From an uncultured Prevotella sp. (GTDB taxonomy: Bacteria; Bacteroidota; Bacteroidia; Bacteroidales; Bacteroidaceae), in assembly GCA_900322035.1 (NCBI GenBank), contig ONYL01000001.1, positions 1 to 64,000 of the forward strand: a DNA stretch of 64,000 bases, read 5' to 3'. Below are positions 39,351 through 47,860 of the stretch, one piece after another (within the stretch, counting starts at the first letter, position 1; every line of letters begins with the position of its first letter). Under the pieces are notes generated by a model. The model was not told where the DNA came from, did no database searches, and worked only from the letters and a program-made list of their open reading frames with translations. The position numbers were made by a program, and so were the translations under genes.

Positions 39351-40610
39351 GTGACCACTTTAATAATAGGCATATTAGTGACGATGATTTTCTCGGCCTT
39401 TTTCTCGGGCATGGAAATCGCATTTGTTTCGAGCAATAGAATGCTTGCAGAAATGGACAAGGACAGAAACGGATTCACGCAACGTATTCTGACAGTGTTC
39501 TATAATCATCCCAACGGGTTCGTCAGCACAATGTTAGTCGGTAACAATGTTGTGTTGGTCATCTATGGAATCTTAATCGCGGATTTCTTCGACAACACGA
39601 TATTCAAGGGTTATGATGCAGCATTTACTGTCACAGCAGACACTCTGCTGTCCACGCTCATCATCTTGTTTACAGGGGAATTCCTTCCCAAGACGTTGTT
39701 CAAGAGCAATCCCAACAGACTGTTAGCCATATTCTCTCCCTTAGCTTATATCTTCTACATCATTCTTTGGCCCATCAGTAAATTCTCCACCCTACTCTCT
39801 TTTGGACTTCTTCGCATCTTCGGCGTAAAGAACACCAACGAGGAGGATGAAGAGGGATTCTCAAAAGTCGATTTGGACTACATTCTTCAAAAAAGCATCG
39901 ACAACGCTAAAAACGAAGAAGACGTAGAAGACGAAGTCAGAATCTTTCAAAATGCTTTGGAATTTTCAGACACAAAGGTGCGTGACTGCATGGTTCCCCG
40001 AACAGAAATCAATGCCGTGGAGTATAATTGCCCTACGGATCAACTCATGCAAAAGTTCATCGAAAGCGGCAACAGTAAGATTATCGTCTACAAAGAAGAC
40101 ATTGACCATGTGGTGGGATACATCCACTCCCTGGAGATGTTCAGACAGATAGAGAACTGGCATGACCGAATACGCGAAATACTCTTTATCCCCGAGACAA
40201 TGTCTGCCCAAAAGCTTATGCAGATTTTTCTACAACAAAAAAAGAGCATTGGCATTGTTGTAGACGAATTCGGAGGAACCAGTGGGCTTGTCTCTTTGGA
40301 AGATATCGTCGAGGAAATATTCGGTGACATACAGGACGAGCACGACAACGAGAGTTATGTGGCAAAGCAGACAGAAGACGGGGCCTATATTCTCAGTGCA
40401 CGACTCGAAATAGACAAAGTAAACGACATGTTCAATCTTCAGTTGCCCGAAAGCGACGAATATATGACAATAGGTGGACTGATATTGCACTACTATCAAA
40501 GTTTTCCCAAAGTCAACGAAATTGTCAAGATTGGTAAATTCCAATTCAAAATCATCAAAAATTCAGCAACAAAGATAGAACTCGTACGTCTCGTAGTAAC
40601 TGATAAATAA
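39351..40610 (+). CDS. CNNM/CorC-type hemolysin-family membrane protein
   Basis: Protein of 419 residues with three domains: a CNNM (DUF21) membrane domain with about four hydrophobic segments (residues 1-150, including FSAFFSGMEIAFVSSNR), a CBS pair (about 190-320: VRDCMVPRTEINAVEY, IVYKEDIDHVVGYIHSLEM, GIVVDEFGGTSGLVSLEDIVEEIFGDIQDEHD) and a CorC/HlyC-associated domain. The family is linked to Mg2+ or other divalent cation transport and, in Bacteroidetes, to gliding-type or cell-surface functions. Start GTG at 39351, 17 bases after lptC. Confidence 0.9.
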   Translation: MTTLIIGILVTMIFSAFFSGMEIAFVSSNRMLAEMDKDRNGFTQRILTVFYNHPNGFVSTMLVGNNVVLVIYGILIADFFDNTIFKGYDAAFTVTADTLLSTLIILFTGEFLPKTLFKSNPNRLLAIFSPLAYIFYIILWPISKFSTLLSFGLLRIFGVKNTNEEDEEGFSKVDLDYILQKSIDNAKNEEDVEDEVRIFQNALEFSDTKVRDCMVPRTEINAVEYNCPTDQLMQKFIESGNSKIIVYKEDIDHVVGYIHSLEMFRQIENWHDRIREILFIPETMSAQKLMQIFLQQKKSIGIVVDEFGGTSGLVSLEDIVEEIFGDIQDEHDNESYVAKQTEDGAYILSARLEIDKVNDMFNLQLPESDEYMTIGGLILHYYQSFPKVNEIVKIGKFQFKIIKNSATKIELVRLVVTDK

Positions 40611-40662
40611 AAGGTTGATTGCATTTTCTTGTGAAAAATTCTTTTATTTCTTATTTTCTTTG

Positions 40663-40670
40663 TAAATTTG
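40663..40670 (+). promoter_or_regulatory. Promoter of the PpiD-like gene, -7 box
   Basis: TAAATTTG, matching TAnnTTTG, 78 bases before the ATG at 40749. Confidence 0.6.
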
Positions 40671-40748
40671 TGCGCATTTTTGGATGCAAAGGACAAGTCC
40701 TGATAAGATTTGTAAATACAAAAACAAAATAAAAAACAATAATTTAAA

Positions 40749-42920
40749 ATGGCAGTATTAGGAAGAATAAGACGCAGAGGCACTATTCTGATTATCATCA
40801 TCGGTTTGGGCCTTTTCGCTTTCATTGCCGAGGAAGGCTTCCGTTCTTGTGAGACAACCAAGAACAATCAACGCCAGCAAATCGGTGAGGTATTAGGAGA
40901 GAAAGTGAACGCTCAGGATTTCCAGCAGGAAGTGGAGAGTTTCACCGATTATCTCAAGGTTGCCCAGGGCATTGACAATCTTAATGATCAACAGTTGCAA
41001 TCGCTTCGGGATCAAGCTTGGAATCAGTTTGTTCAAAACAAGATCATTGAAAAGGAAGCTGACAAATTAGGGCTTCGCGTCACCGATGAGGAGATGCAAA
41101 ATGTCTTGAGAGAAGGCACTCATCCCATGCTTCAGCGCACGCCTTTCACAAATCAGCAAACTGGGCGCTTTGACGTGAATGCCCTTCAGAAATTCCTTGC
41201 TGACTATAAGCAGAATGGTACCAATCCTCAGTACGGTGAGCAGTACCAGATGATTTACAAGTATTGGACTTTCCTTGAGAAGAATCTCCGTCAGACATTG
41301 CTGGCCACAAAGTATCAGAGTCTGGTACAGGAGAGCATTCTCTCCAACCCGATAGAGGCAAAGATGGCCTTCAAAGACGAGAATGAAGAAAGTTCCATAC
41401 AATTGGCCGCTCTCCCCTACAGCAGTGTGCAGGATTCTAAAGTTCAGATTACGGAGTCGGATATGAAGGCAAAGTACGACGAACTCAAAGACACCTACTA
41501 CAACGGACGTTTTGGTGCAAAGCAGATCATTGAAACCCGCGATGTCAGCTACATTGATGTTCCCGTTGTTGCATCCGCTCAAGACCGGGCAACATTACAG
41601 AAGACTTTTGCAGATTACGACAAGCAACTTGCTGCGGCTGCCGATCCTTCTGAAATTGTACGGAAGAGTACGTCGCTCGTCAATTATCTTGGTGTTCCGG
41701 TAAGCAAGAACGCATTCCCACAGGACATTGCAAGCAAACTTGATTCTATGGCTGTCGGCCAGACTACGGGTGTATTTGAGAATAAGCAGGACAACACACT
41801 CAACATCATCAAGCTTGTGGCAAAGACCAATCTCCCCGACTCTGTCCAGTTCAGAGCCATTCAGGTTGGAGGTCAGGATGCTAATGCTGCTCACCGGTCG
41901 GCAGATTCCATCTTCACTGCTTTGAAGAGCAACCCCAACCAGTTTGAGGCGCTTGCCAAGAAATACGGCCAGACTGGCGAGAAGAATTGGATGACCTCAT
42001 CTCAATATGAGCAGGCACCTTCAATGGACGAAGACACCAAAAAATATCTCATAGCCTTGTTCAACGGTGGTGTCAACGAGTTGCAGAATGTTGTGACCAC
42101 TCAGGGCAATATCATTCTCCAGGTACTTGACCGCAAAGCAATGAGCGACAAATACACTGCTGCAGTGATCAAGAAGACCATAGACTACAGCAACGACACG
42201 CATACAGCAGCCTACAATAAGTTCTCTGCATTCCTCAGTGCCAACCAAACGGCCGCTGACCTGCAAAAGAACGCTGCCAAAAACGGTTACAAATATCTTG
42301 ATCAGAAAGACCTTACTTCCAACCAGCACTATGTTGCAGGCTTACAGGGTACGACAGAAGCTCTGCGCTGGGCTTTCAATGATGCCAAAGAAGGCGAGGT
42401 CAGCAAGATGTTTGAAGCCGGAAACAATGGCGATCACCTCTTGGTTGTGGTCTTAAACAAGGTACACCCGGTTGGTTATCGCGGTCTTGACGATCCCACT
42501 GTGAAAGAATGGATTAAGGCCGAAGTGATGAAAGACAAGAAGGCTGAGGTTCTCATGGCCAAGCTCCAAGGAGTAAACAGCATTAATGCTGCAAAGGCAA
42601 AAGGCGCCAAGATCTCTTCTGTCAATCAGATTACATTTGCTTCACCTGTGACAGTGCAGTCACTCGGTGCCTCAGAATTCGCTCTGAGTGGTGCAGTAGC
42701 TGCCACTGCCAAAGGTAAGTTCAGCAGCAAGCCCGTTAAGGGTGAGGCTGGTGTTTATGTTTTCCAGGTAACCAATAAGGCCAACCGTCCTGTTAAGTTC
42801 AACGAGAAACAACAAGAGATGCGCTGCCGTCAGATGGCTCTGCAGACCATTATGCAGGGATTTGGCAACGAGCTCATGTACAACGCCGATGTGGTTGACA
42901 ACCGCTACAATTTCTTCTAA
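40749..42920 (+). CDS. PpiD/SurA-type peptidyl-prolyl isomerase
   Basis: Membrane-anchored periplasmic foldase of 723 residues. One N-terminal helix (TILIIIIGLGLFAFIAEEGF, residues 12-31) is followed by a SurA-N-like chaperone domain (GEKVNAQDFQQEVESF, WNQFVQNKIIEKEADKLGLRVTDEEM) and a parvulin-like region (about 340-440, SNPNQFEALAKKYGQTGEKNW and NELQNVVTTQGNIILQV). This layout is that of PpiD, which assists proteins leaving SecYEG. The parvulin part is weakly conserved, so it may be mainly a chaperone. A strong terminator follows. Confidence 0.9.
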   Translation: MAVLGRIRRRGTILIIIIGLGLFAFIAEEGFRSCETTKNNQRQQIGEVLGEKVNAQDFQQEVESFTDYLKVAQGIDNLNDQQLQSLRDQAWNQFVQNKIIEKEADKLGLRVTDEEMQNVLREGTHPMLQRTPFTNQQTGRFDVNALQKFLADYKQNGTNPQYGEQYQMIYKYWTFLEKNLRQTLLATKYQSLVQESILSNPIEAKMAFKDENEESSIQLAALPYSSVQDSKVQITESDMKAKYDELKDTYYNGRFGAKQIIETRDVSYIDVPVVASAQDRATLQKTFADYDKQLAAAADPSEIVRKSTSLVNYLGVPVSKNAFPQDIASKLDSMAVGQTTGVFENKQDNTLNIIKLVAKTNLPDSVQFRAIQVGGQDANAAHRSADSIFTALKSNPNQFEALAKKYGQTGEKNWMTSSQYEQAPSMDEDTKKYLIALFNGGVNELQNVVTTQGNIILQVLDRKAMSDKYTAAVIKKTIDYSNDTHTAAYNKFSAFLSANQTAADLQKNAAKNGYKYLDQKDLTSNQHYVAGLQGTTEALRWAFNDAKEGEVSKMFEAGNNGDHLLVVVLNKVHPVGYRGLDDPTVKEWIKAEVMKDKKAEVLMAKLQGVNSINAAKAKGAKISSVNQITFASPVTVQSLGASEFALSGAVAATAKGKFSSKPVKGEAGVYVFQVTNKANRPVKFNEKQQEMRCRQMALQTIMQGFGNELMYNADVVDNRYNFF

Positions 42921-42941
42921 AGATTCAACTCTACCCATTAT

Positions 42942-42984
42942 AAAAAGCCCTGAAAGGATAGAATTCCTTTCAGGGCTTTTTTTT
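42942..42984 (+). terminator. Rho-independent terminator of the PpiD-like gene
   Basis: 17-bp perfect stem (42942-42958 with 42965-42981; core AAAGCCCTGAAAGGA), 6-base loop, T run to 42984. Confidence 0.92.
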
Positions 42985-43173
42985 ACCTGCATCTTACCGT
43001 TCCCAAGCGATCCGAACATCAGCTGATCATTGATTCCAAACCAATATAAGATAGTCACCAGCCAAGCATAAAATCTCAAAGCGCAAGATGATTGATAAAC
43101 AAAATCAATAAATTGATGTAATAAAGTGAGAAAAGGAACGTTTAAAGGTTGAGTACAATCAAAATAATTGCCT

Positions 43174-43299
43174 ATGAAATATTTTACCCTCGAAGAACAG
43201 CGTCCCTCAGAGAAGACTTTAGACCTGATACGCCAGATCGCCTATACCTACCGGGTGATGAAGTTTAATGGCAGTAACGTTGGATACTGTTTAAACTAA
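43174..43299 (+). CDS. Small conserved-looking protein of 41 residues
   Basis: Short open frame ATG 43174 to TAA 43299. The product opens MKYFTLEEQRPSEKTLDLIR, continues QIAYTYRVMKFNG and ends VGYCLN. It looks like a real protein: it has a helix-forming amphipathic middle, balanced composition and no low complexity, and it fits neatly in the gap 12 bases before rpe. The pattern (TLEEQ.PSE.TL..IRQIAYTYR) seems familiar from small Bacteroidales proteins, but I cannot name a family or function. The 189 bases in front of it hold no recognisable feature. Confidence 0.6.
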   Translation: MKYFTLEEQRPSEKTLDLIRQIAYTYRVMKFNGSNVGYCLN

Positions 43300-43311
43300 C
43301 AAGAAGAGGCT

Positions 43312-43965
43312 ATGAGAAAAACTATTATCTCGCCCTCACTGCTGTCGGCAGATTTTCTGAACCTGACGAAGGACTTGGAAATGCTCAACGACAGCAGTGC
43401 TGATTGGGTACATGTCGACATGATGGATGGTGTTTTTGTTCCGAATATCTCCATTGGTTTCCCCGTCCTCTCCAATTTGAAGAAAGTGTGCAATAAGGAA
43501 CTCGACGTTCACTATATGGTCGTTCACCCCGAACAATATATCGAACGTACCGCAAAGGCGGGGGCCAAAGTGATGACCGTTCATCAGGAGGCATGCGTGC
43601 ATCTCCACCGTACTATCTCAGAAATCAAGACCAACGGCATGATGGCAGGTGTAGCCTTAAATCCGTCTACACCCATCAGTATGCTCGAAGATGTCATAGC
43701 TGACATCGATATGGTTCTTCTGATGAGCGTAAACCCAGGCTTCGGCGGACAAAAGTTTATTGAGAACACAATAAACAAGACAAGGCGTCTCAAACAGCTC
43801 ATCAAGGAGTCCGGATCCAAGGCGCTTATCGAAGTTGATGGCGGGGTAAACGCCACAACAGCTCCACGCCTTGTCGGGGCAGGAGCAGACATCTTGGTCA
43901 GCGGGAGCTATATATTCAAGTCTCCCAACCCAATAAAGACAATTTCTGAGTTAAACCAACTGTAA
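43312..43965 (+). CDS. rpe: Ribulose-phosphate 3-epimerase
   Basis: TIM-barrel enzyme interconverting ribulose 5-phosphate and xylulose 5-phosphate in the pentose phosphate pathway. Motifs: ISPSLLSADFLNL (start), VHVDMMDGVFVPNIS (metal-binding His and catalytic Asp), HYMVVHPEQYI, VLLMSVNPGFGGQKFI, and IEVDGGVNATTAPRLVGAGADILVSGSYIF. 217 residues, normal length. Its 3' end overlaps the convergent sigma gene by 15 bases. Confidence 0.97.
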   Translation: MRKTIISPSLLSADFLNLTKDLEMLNDSSADWVHVDMMDGVFVPNISIGFPVLSNLKKVCNKELDVHYMVVHPEQYIERTAKAGAKVMTVHQEACVHLHRTISEIKTNGMMAGVALNPSTPISMLEDVIADIDMVLLMSVNPGFGGQKFIENTINKTRRLKQLIKESGSKALIEVDGGVNATTAPRLVGAGADILVSGSYIFKSPNPIKTISELNQL

Positions 43966-44550
43966 GACGATGTTATGCTCTTTGGCCATTCGCCGAAGGT
44001 TGATGATCGCATACCGCATACGTCCCAAAGCAGTATTGATGCTCACATTGGTAAGCTCAGCAATCTCTTTGAAAGATAGTTCCTGATAAAAACGCATGAA
44101 CACGACCTCCCGCTGAGTAGGTGGGAGCTTGTTCATGAGTTTCTTCACGTCAAGCAAAACCTGCTCATTGACATAGCGGCTCTCGATGCTGGTGTCGAAC
44201 AATTCTGTAGGAATGCCTATGTTCCCCAAATTGTTATCCTCGTTGGTCTCAACAATTCTGTCAGACTTTTGAAGTCTGTACCTATCCATGATAACGTTGT
44301 GGGCAATACGCATGATCCACGACGCAAAACGCCCCGAAGCAGTATACCGTCCTTCCTGCAGACGGGTAATCACTTTGACAAACGTCTCCTGGAATATATC
44401 ATCGGCCAGATTGTGGTCTCTTACCACAAACAAGATGTATGAGAACAACTTTGACTGATTGCGCTGCAATAACAAATCAAAAGCCTTGTTGCATCCCCCG
44501 ACATATGATAAGGCCAACTCTTCGTCGGTCATCTCATTTAAATTCTTCAT
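43951..44550 (-). CDS. ECF-like RNA polymerase sigma factor
   Basis: Sigma-70 family protein of 199 residues. Region 2: RDHNLADDIFQETFVKVITRLQ and FASWIMRIAHNVIMDRYR (about 45-95); region 4: LPPTQREVVFMRFYQELSFKEIAELTNVSINTALGRMRYAIINLRR (about 145-190). The frame is open 57 codons further upstream, but those codons cross the promoter (44634-44665), so the ATG giving MKNLNEMTDEELALSYVGG is used. Unlike the sigma gene at 7541, it has no anti-sigma gene beside it. It is convergent with rpe. Confidence 0.93.
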   Translation of the reverse strand: MKNLNEMTDEELALSYVGGCNKAFDLLLQRNQSKLFSYILFVVRDHNLADDIFQETFVKVITRLQEGRYTASGRFASWIMRIAHNVIMDRYRLQKSDRIVETNEDNNLGNIGIPTELFDTSIESRYVNEQVLLDVKKLMNKLPPTQREVVFMRFYQELSFKEIAELTNVSINTALGRMRYAIINLRRMAKEHNIVLQLV

Positions 44551-44633
44551 GTCCTTTGTTGTTTTGTTTGAAGTAAAGTTCTCTCTATAGGCGGAAGATT
44601 TGTTTATTGCATACTTATTGTTAATTATAGTTG

Positions 44634-44665
44634 CAAAGTTAATCGATAATTTCCTAAGTTCCAAA
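44634..44665 (-). promoter_or_regulatory. Promoter of the sigma factor gene
   Basis: The minus strand reads TTTG (44662-44665), 20 bases, then TAACTTTG (44634-44641): a full Bacteroidetes promoter, 84 bases before the assigned ATG. Confidence 0.85.
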
Positions 44666-44847
44666 ATTTTTAACACAAAAAAATAATCATTCTTTTCCCA
44701 TTTGATACATTTTTTGTGCACATCCTATATTTATCTCTGTGAAACCATTTCTTAAACACCACAACTTGTGGGTTACCCGTTCCACTAATATCCAGAATAT
44801 CTAACCTGTCTAAATATTGTAGACATGGTGGGCACCAAGAGTAGGCC

Positions 44848-44935
44848 CAAGCTTGCAGAAGGGAGCCCGCGGGCTCTCTTCTGGCGGCCCATTGGCTTCC
44901 TTATGGAGTACGACCGGCCGACATATGGAGACCGG
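44848..44935. repeat. 22-bp tandem repeat array, locus 3 (four diverged units)
   Basis: Four in-phase 22-base units starting at 44848, 44870, 44892 and 44914. The second (CGGGCTCTCTTCTGGCGGCC, then CA) and fourth (CCGGCCGACATATGGAGACC, then GG) match the consensus best; the third matches at about 12 of 22 positions by my alignment. A possible extra unit with one missing base precedes them (GGGCACC...GGCCCA, from 44830). GC is locally high. Confidence 0.65.
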
Positions 44936-45152
44936 CATGAAGAAGCATTCTCCATCACATCTACTGCCCTTATACGGCGAAGTTGTAGCCCGGACAACAG
45001 CAGGTTGACCAAGCTGTCATGAGGTTGCACACGACTGTCATGCCCCAAAAAGCCAGTCCTTATGCTACTTTTTTCGTTTCAAATATTATGCTTTGCCTGA
45101 ACTATTCCACAATAAAGTTTCAAAAAAAGGAATAGGTATGGATTTTAATGAT

Positions 45153-45160
45153 TACCTTTG
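45153..45160 (+). promoter_or_regulatory. Aminotransferase promoter, -7 box
   Basis: TACCTTTG followed by CA, 22 bases before the ATG at 45183. Confidence 0.75.
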
Positions 45161-45182
45161 CACCAACAAAAAAACGTAAACA

Positions 45183-46388
45183 ATGCCGAAAATATCAGAT
45201 CGCGGTCTGGAGATGCCGGAGTCGCCTATCCGTAAGTTGGCCCCACTGGCCGTTGCTGCCAAGAACCGCGGCATAAAAGTTTATCATTTGAATATTGGTC
45301 AGCCCGACCTCCCCACTCCGCAATGCGGTCTCGACGCTCTACGGCATATCGACCGCAAGGTACTGGAATATTCTCCCTCGCAAGGTTTTCTGAGCTATCG
45401 GGAAAAATTGTGTAAATTCTATGAGAAATACAAGATTTATGTAAAACCCGACGACATTATCATCACCTCAGGAGGTTCTGAGGCTGTGCTCTTTGCGTTT
45501 ATGAGCTGCCTCAATCCCGGCGACGAGATCATCATTCCCGAGCCAGCCTATGCCAACTACATGTTGTTTGCCATCTCGGCCGGCGCAAAGATACGCACCA
45601 TTTCCACCTCGATAGAAGAAGGCTTCGCATTGCCTAAGGTAGAGAAGTTTGAAGAGTTGATCAATGAACATACACGTGCCGTTATGATCTGCAATCCCAA
45701 CAATCCTACAGGCTACCTCTACACGCGCCGGGAGATGAACCAGATACGCGATATGGTGAAGCGTCACGATCTCTATCTCTTCTCCGACGAAGTCTACCGC
45801 GAGTACATCTATACGGGCTCACCCTATATCTCGGCTATGCATCTGGAGGGAATCGAGCAGAACACCATCCTCATCGACTCTGTGTCGAAACGCTATAGCG
45901 AGTGTGGCATCCGAATCGGCTGTCTGATCACTAAAAACGCCGAAGTAAGGAAGACTGTGATGAAGTTTTGCCAGGCACGTCTCTCCCCTCCCCTTTTGGG
46001 ACAAATCGTCGCCGAAGCCTCACTTGATGCGCCAGAGGAATACTACCGCGACGTATACGATGAATACTGCCAGCGTCGCAAATGTCTCATCGACGGACTA
46101 AACCGCATCAAGGGCGTCTACTCACCCATCCCCATGGGGGCTTTTTATACCGTGGCACAGCTGCCGGTAGACGACAGTGAAAAGTTCTGCAGGTGGTGCC
46201 TTGAGGAATTCAATTATGAGGGTGAGACTGTGATGATGGCACCGGCCGCTGGGTTCTACACCACTCCTGGTGCAGGTCGCAACCAGGTGAGAATTGCCTA
46301 TGTGCTGAAAGAGGAGGATTTGAAGCGCGCCCTTGTTGTGTTGCGCAAAGCTCTTGAGGCCTATCCTGGCAGAGTTGACGAAAATTGA
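45183..46388 (+). CDS. Pyridoxal phosphate-dependent class I/II aminotransferase
   Basis: Fold-type I aminotransferase of 401 residues. The PLP-binding lysine is Lys236 (DSVSKRYSECGIRIG); other motifs are SGGSEAVLFAF (about 96-106), CNPNNPTG (170-177), the PLP-contacting SDEVY (201-205), and the substrate-carboxylate arginine in NQVRIAY. It resembles aspartate/tyrosine-type enzymes; the exact amino-acid substrate is not readable from sequence. It has its own promoter and is followed after 20 bases by a LolE-like permease. Confidence 0.92.
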   Translation: MPKISDRGLEMPESPIRKLAPLAVAAKNRGIKVYHLNIGQPDLPTPQCGLDALRHIDRKVLEYSPSQGFLSYREKLCKFYEKYKIYVKPDDIIITSGGSEAVLFAFMSCLNPGDEIIIPEPAYANYMLFAISAGAKIRTISTSIEEGFALPKVEKFEELINEHTRAVMICNPNNPTGYLYTRREMNQIRDMVKRHDLYLFSDEVYREYIYTGSPYISAMHLEGIEQNTILIDSVSKRYSECGIRIGCLITKNAEVRKTVMKFCQARLSPPLLGQIVAEASLDAPEEYYRDVYDEYCQRRKCLIDGLNRIKGVYSPIPMGAFYTVAQLPVDDSEKFCRWCLEEFNYEGETVMMAPAAGFYTTPGAGRNQVRIAYVLKEEDLKRALVVLRKALEAYPGRVDEN

Positions 46389-46408
46389 AATGACAGACAA
46401 AGACTGAT

Positions 46409-47659
46409 ATGAACTTACCTCTTTTCCTGGCACGGCGCCTTTTCTCGACAGAGAACGACGACAAGCGTCACGTATCACGCCCTGCAATCCGAATTGCCAC
46501 AGCCGGTGTAGCCATCGGTATGTCGGTGATGATTATCAGCTTGTGCGTGGTGATAGGATTCAAGCACACCGTGCAGCACAAGGTATCCGGATTCGGAAGC
46601 GACATCCAGGTTGCCGAATTCACCACGCTGCAGAGCGCAGAGCAATATCCCATAGTGATGAACGATTCCGTGCTCACAGCACTCGACCATCTGCAAGGAA
46701 TACGCCATGCACAGCGCTTCGCCATGAAAGAAGGGATCCTCAAGACCGACAACGACTTTTTAGGCATACAGTTCAAGGGGGTCGCTGAGGAATACGACAC
46801 CACCTTCATTCACCAAAATATGGTGAGTGGAAGCATACCTCTCTTCTGCGCCCACAAGAACAGCAACAGGCTCCTGATATCGAAGCCCATGGCCGACAAG
46901 CTGCAGCTAAAGACCGGCGACCGAGTATTTGCTTACTTCATCGACCAGAATGGCGTGCGCACCCGCAGATTCACCATCAGCGGAATCTACCAGACCAACT
47001 TGGCGCTCTACGACAATGTCACAGCCTTTACAGACTTGAGCACTGTGGTGAAACTTAATGGCTGGGAACCCGACCAGGCAACTGGAGCAGAACTGACCGT
47101 AGCGAGCAAGAAAGATGAGCTACTGGCCGAAAACCAGGTGATCGAAAAGGTGAACCGCACAGTTGACCATTATGGTGCCACCTACTCCTCAAAGACCATT
47201 CGTGAGATCACCCCCCAGATATTTGCATGGCTTGATCTTCTCGACATGAATGTATGGATCATCTTGGCGCTGATGATGGCCGTATCCGGAGTGACCATCA
47301 TCTCCGGCCTGCTCATCATCATCCTTGAGCGTACAAGCATGATAGGCATTCTCAAGGCTCTCGGTGCCCGCAACAGGCTTATCCGACACACGTTTCTGTG
47401 GCTGTCCACCTTCATCATTGGGCGCGGACTCATCATTGGCAATCTTGTAGGACTCGGGCTCGTCGCTGTGCAGAAACTCACAGGACTCGTCAAACTTGAT
47501 CCTGCTACCTACTATGTCAGTACGGTACCAGTAGAGATCAATTGGGGTTGGATCATCCTGCTCAACATCGCCACACTGCTCGTCTGCGTGGCAGTCTTGA
47601 TTGCTCCCAGCTATCTCGTGGCTCACATTCATCCGGCCAAGAGTATGAAATATGAGTAA
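46409..47659 (+). CDS. LolE/FtsX-type ABC transporter permease
   Basis: Integral membrane protein of 416 residues with the MacB/LolCE layout: one helix near the N-terminus (ATAGVAIGMSVMIISLCVVIGF, about 30-51), a ~220-residue periplasmic domain, then three helices (LDMNVWIILALMMAVSGVTIISGLLIIIL; STFIIGRGLIIGNLVGLGLV; WGWIILLNIATLLVCVAVLIAPSYLV). The FtsX-like stretch ERTSMIGILKALGARNRLIR follows the second helix. It is likely to act in moving lipoproteins to the outer membrane; the ATPase partner (LolD) is not adjacent. Confidence 0.88.
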   Translation: MNLPLFLARRLFSTENDDKRHVSRPAIRIATAGVAIGMSVMIISLCVVIGFKHTVQHKVSGFGSDIQVAEFTTLQSAEQYPIVMNDSVLTALDHLQGIRHAQRFAMKEGILKTDNDFLGIQFKGVAEEYDTTFIHQNMVSGSIPLFCAHKNSNRLLISKPMADKLQLKTGDRVFAYFIDQNGVRTRRFTISGIYQTNLALYDNVTAFTDLSTVVKLNGWEPDQATGAELTVASKKDELLAENQVIEKVNRTVDHYGATYSSKTIREITPQIFAWLDLLDMNVWIILALMMAVSGVTIISGLLIIILERTSMIGILKALGARNRLIRHTFLWLSTFIIGRGLIIGNLVGLGLVAVQKLTGLVKLDPATYYVSTVPVEINWGWIILLNIATLLVCVAVLIAPSYLVAHIHPAKSMKYE

Positions 47660-47676
47660 TCCATCACTCGCCCTTG

Positions 47677-47796
47677 AATATTATCCCACTGTGGCTAATG
47701 TGGAAAAATAGAACTATAATATGGCAGAATAGGACAATCGGATAAATCCGTATCGCCTAAGTTGGTCTAAAATTATAGGAAGTGGGATAAAATATT
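47677..47796. repeat. Long inverted-repeat element
   Basis: The ends AATATTATCCCACT (47677-47690) and AGTGGGATAAAATATT (47781-47796) are inverted copies differing by a two-base gap; inner segments CTATAAT and ATTATAG also pair, as does GGATAAATCC near the centre. The whole 120 bases can fold into one imperfect hairpin. It lies between two genes, just before the promoter of the acyl-CoA ligase gene. It could be a small non-autonomous element or a regulatory structure. Confidence 0.5.
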
Positions 47797-47807
47797 GCAC
47801 ATAAGTT

Positions 47808-47837
47808 TTTGGATTGAGCAAAAATGTATTACCTTTG
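47808..47837 (+). promoter_or_regulatory. Promoter of the acyl-CoA ligase pair
   Basis: TTTG (47808-47811), 18 bases, then TACCTTTG (47830-47837), 23 bases before the ATG at 47861. Confidence 0.8.
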
Positions 47838-47860
47838 CACAAAATTATTAGGATTGTGCA

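Larger units (their letters stand above)
44551..45182. other. Long intergenic region with the third repeat array
   Basis: 632-base divergent gap. It holds the sigma promoter (44634-44665), two small adjacent palindromes (CCACAACTTGTGG at 44759-44771 and GGGTTACCC just after), the diverged 22-bp array (44848-44935) and the aminotransferase promoter (45153-45160). I see no credible gene. Confidence 0.75.

Noticed and set aside
43951-44721. Longer version of the second sigma factor with 57 extra N-terminal residues
   Set aside because: The extra codons run across a full promoter (TTTG-20-TAACTTTG) and encode an AT-rich, non-family sequence.
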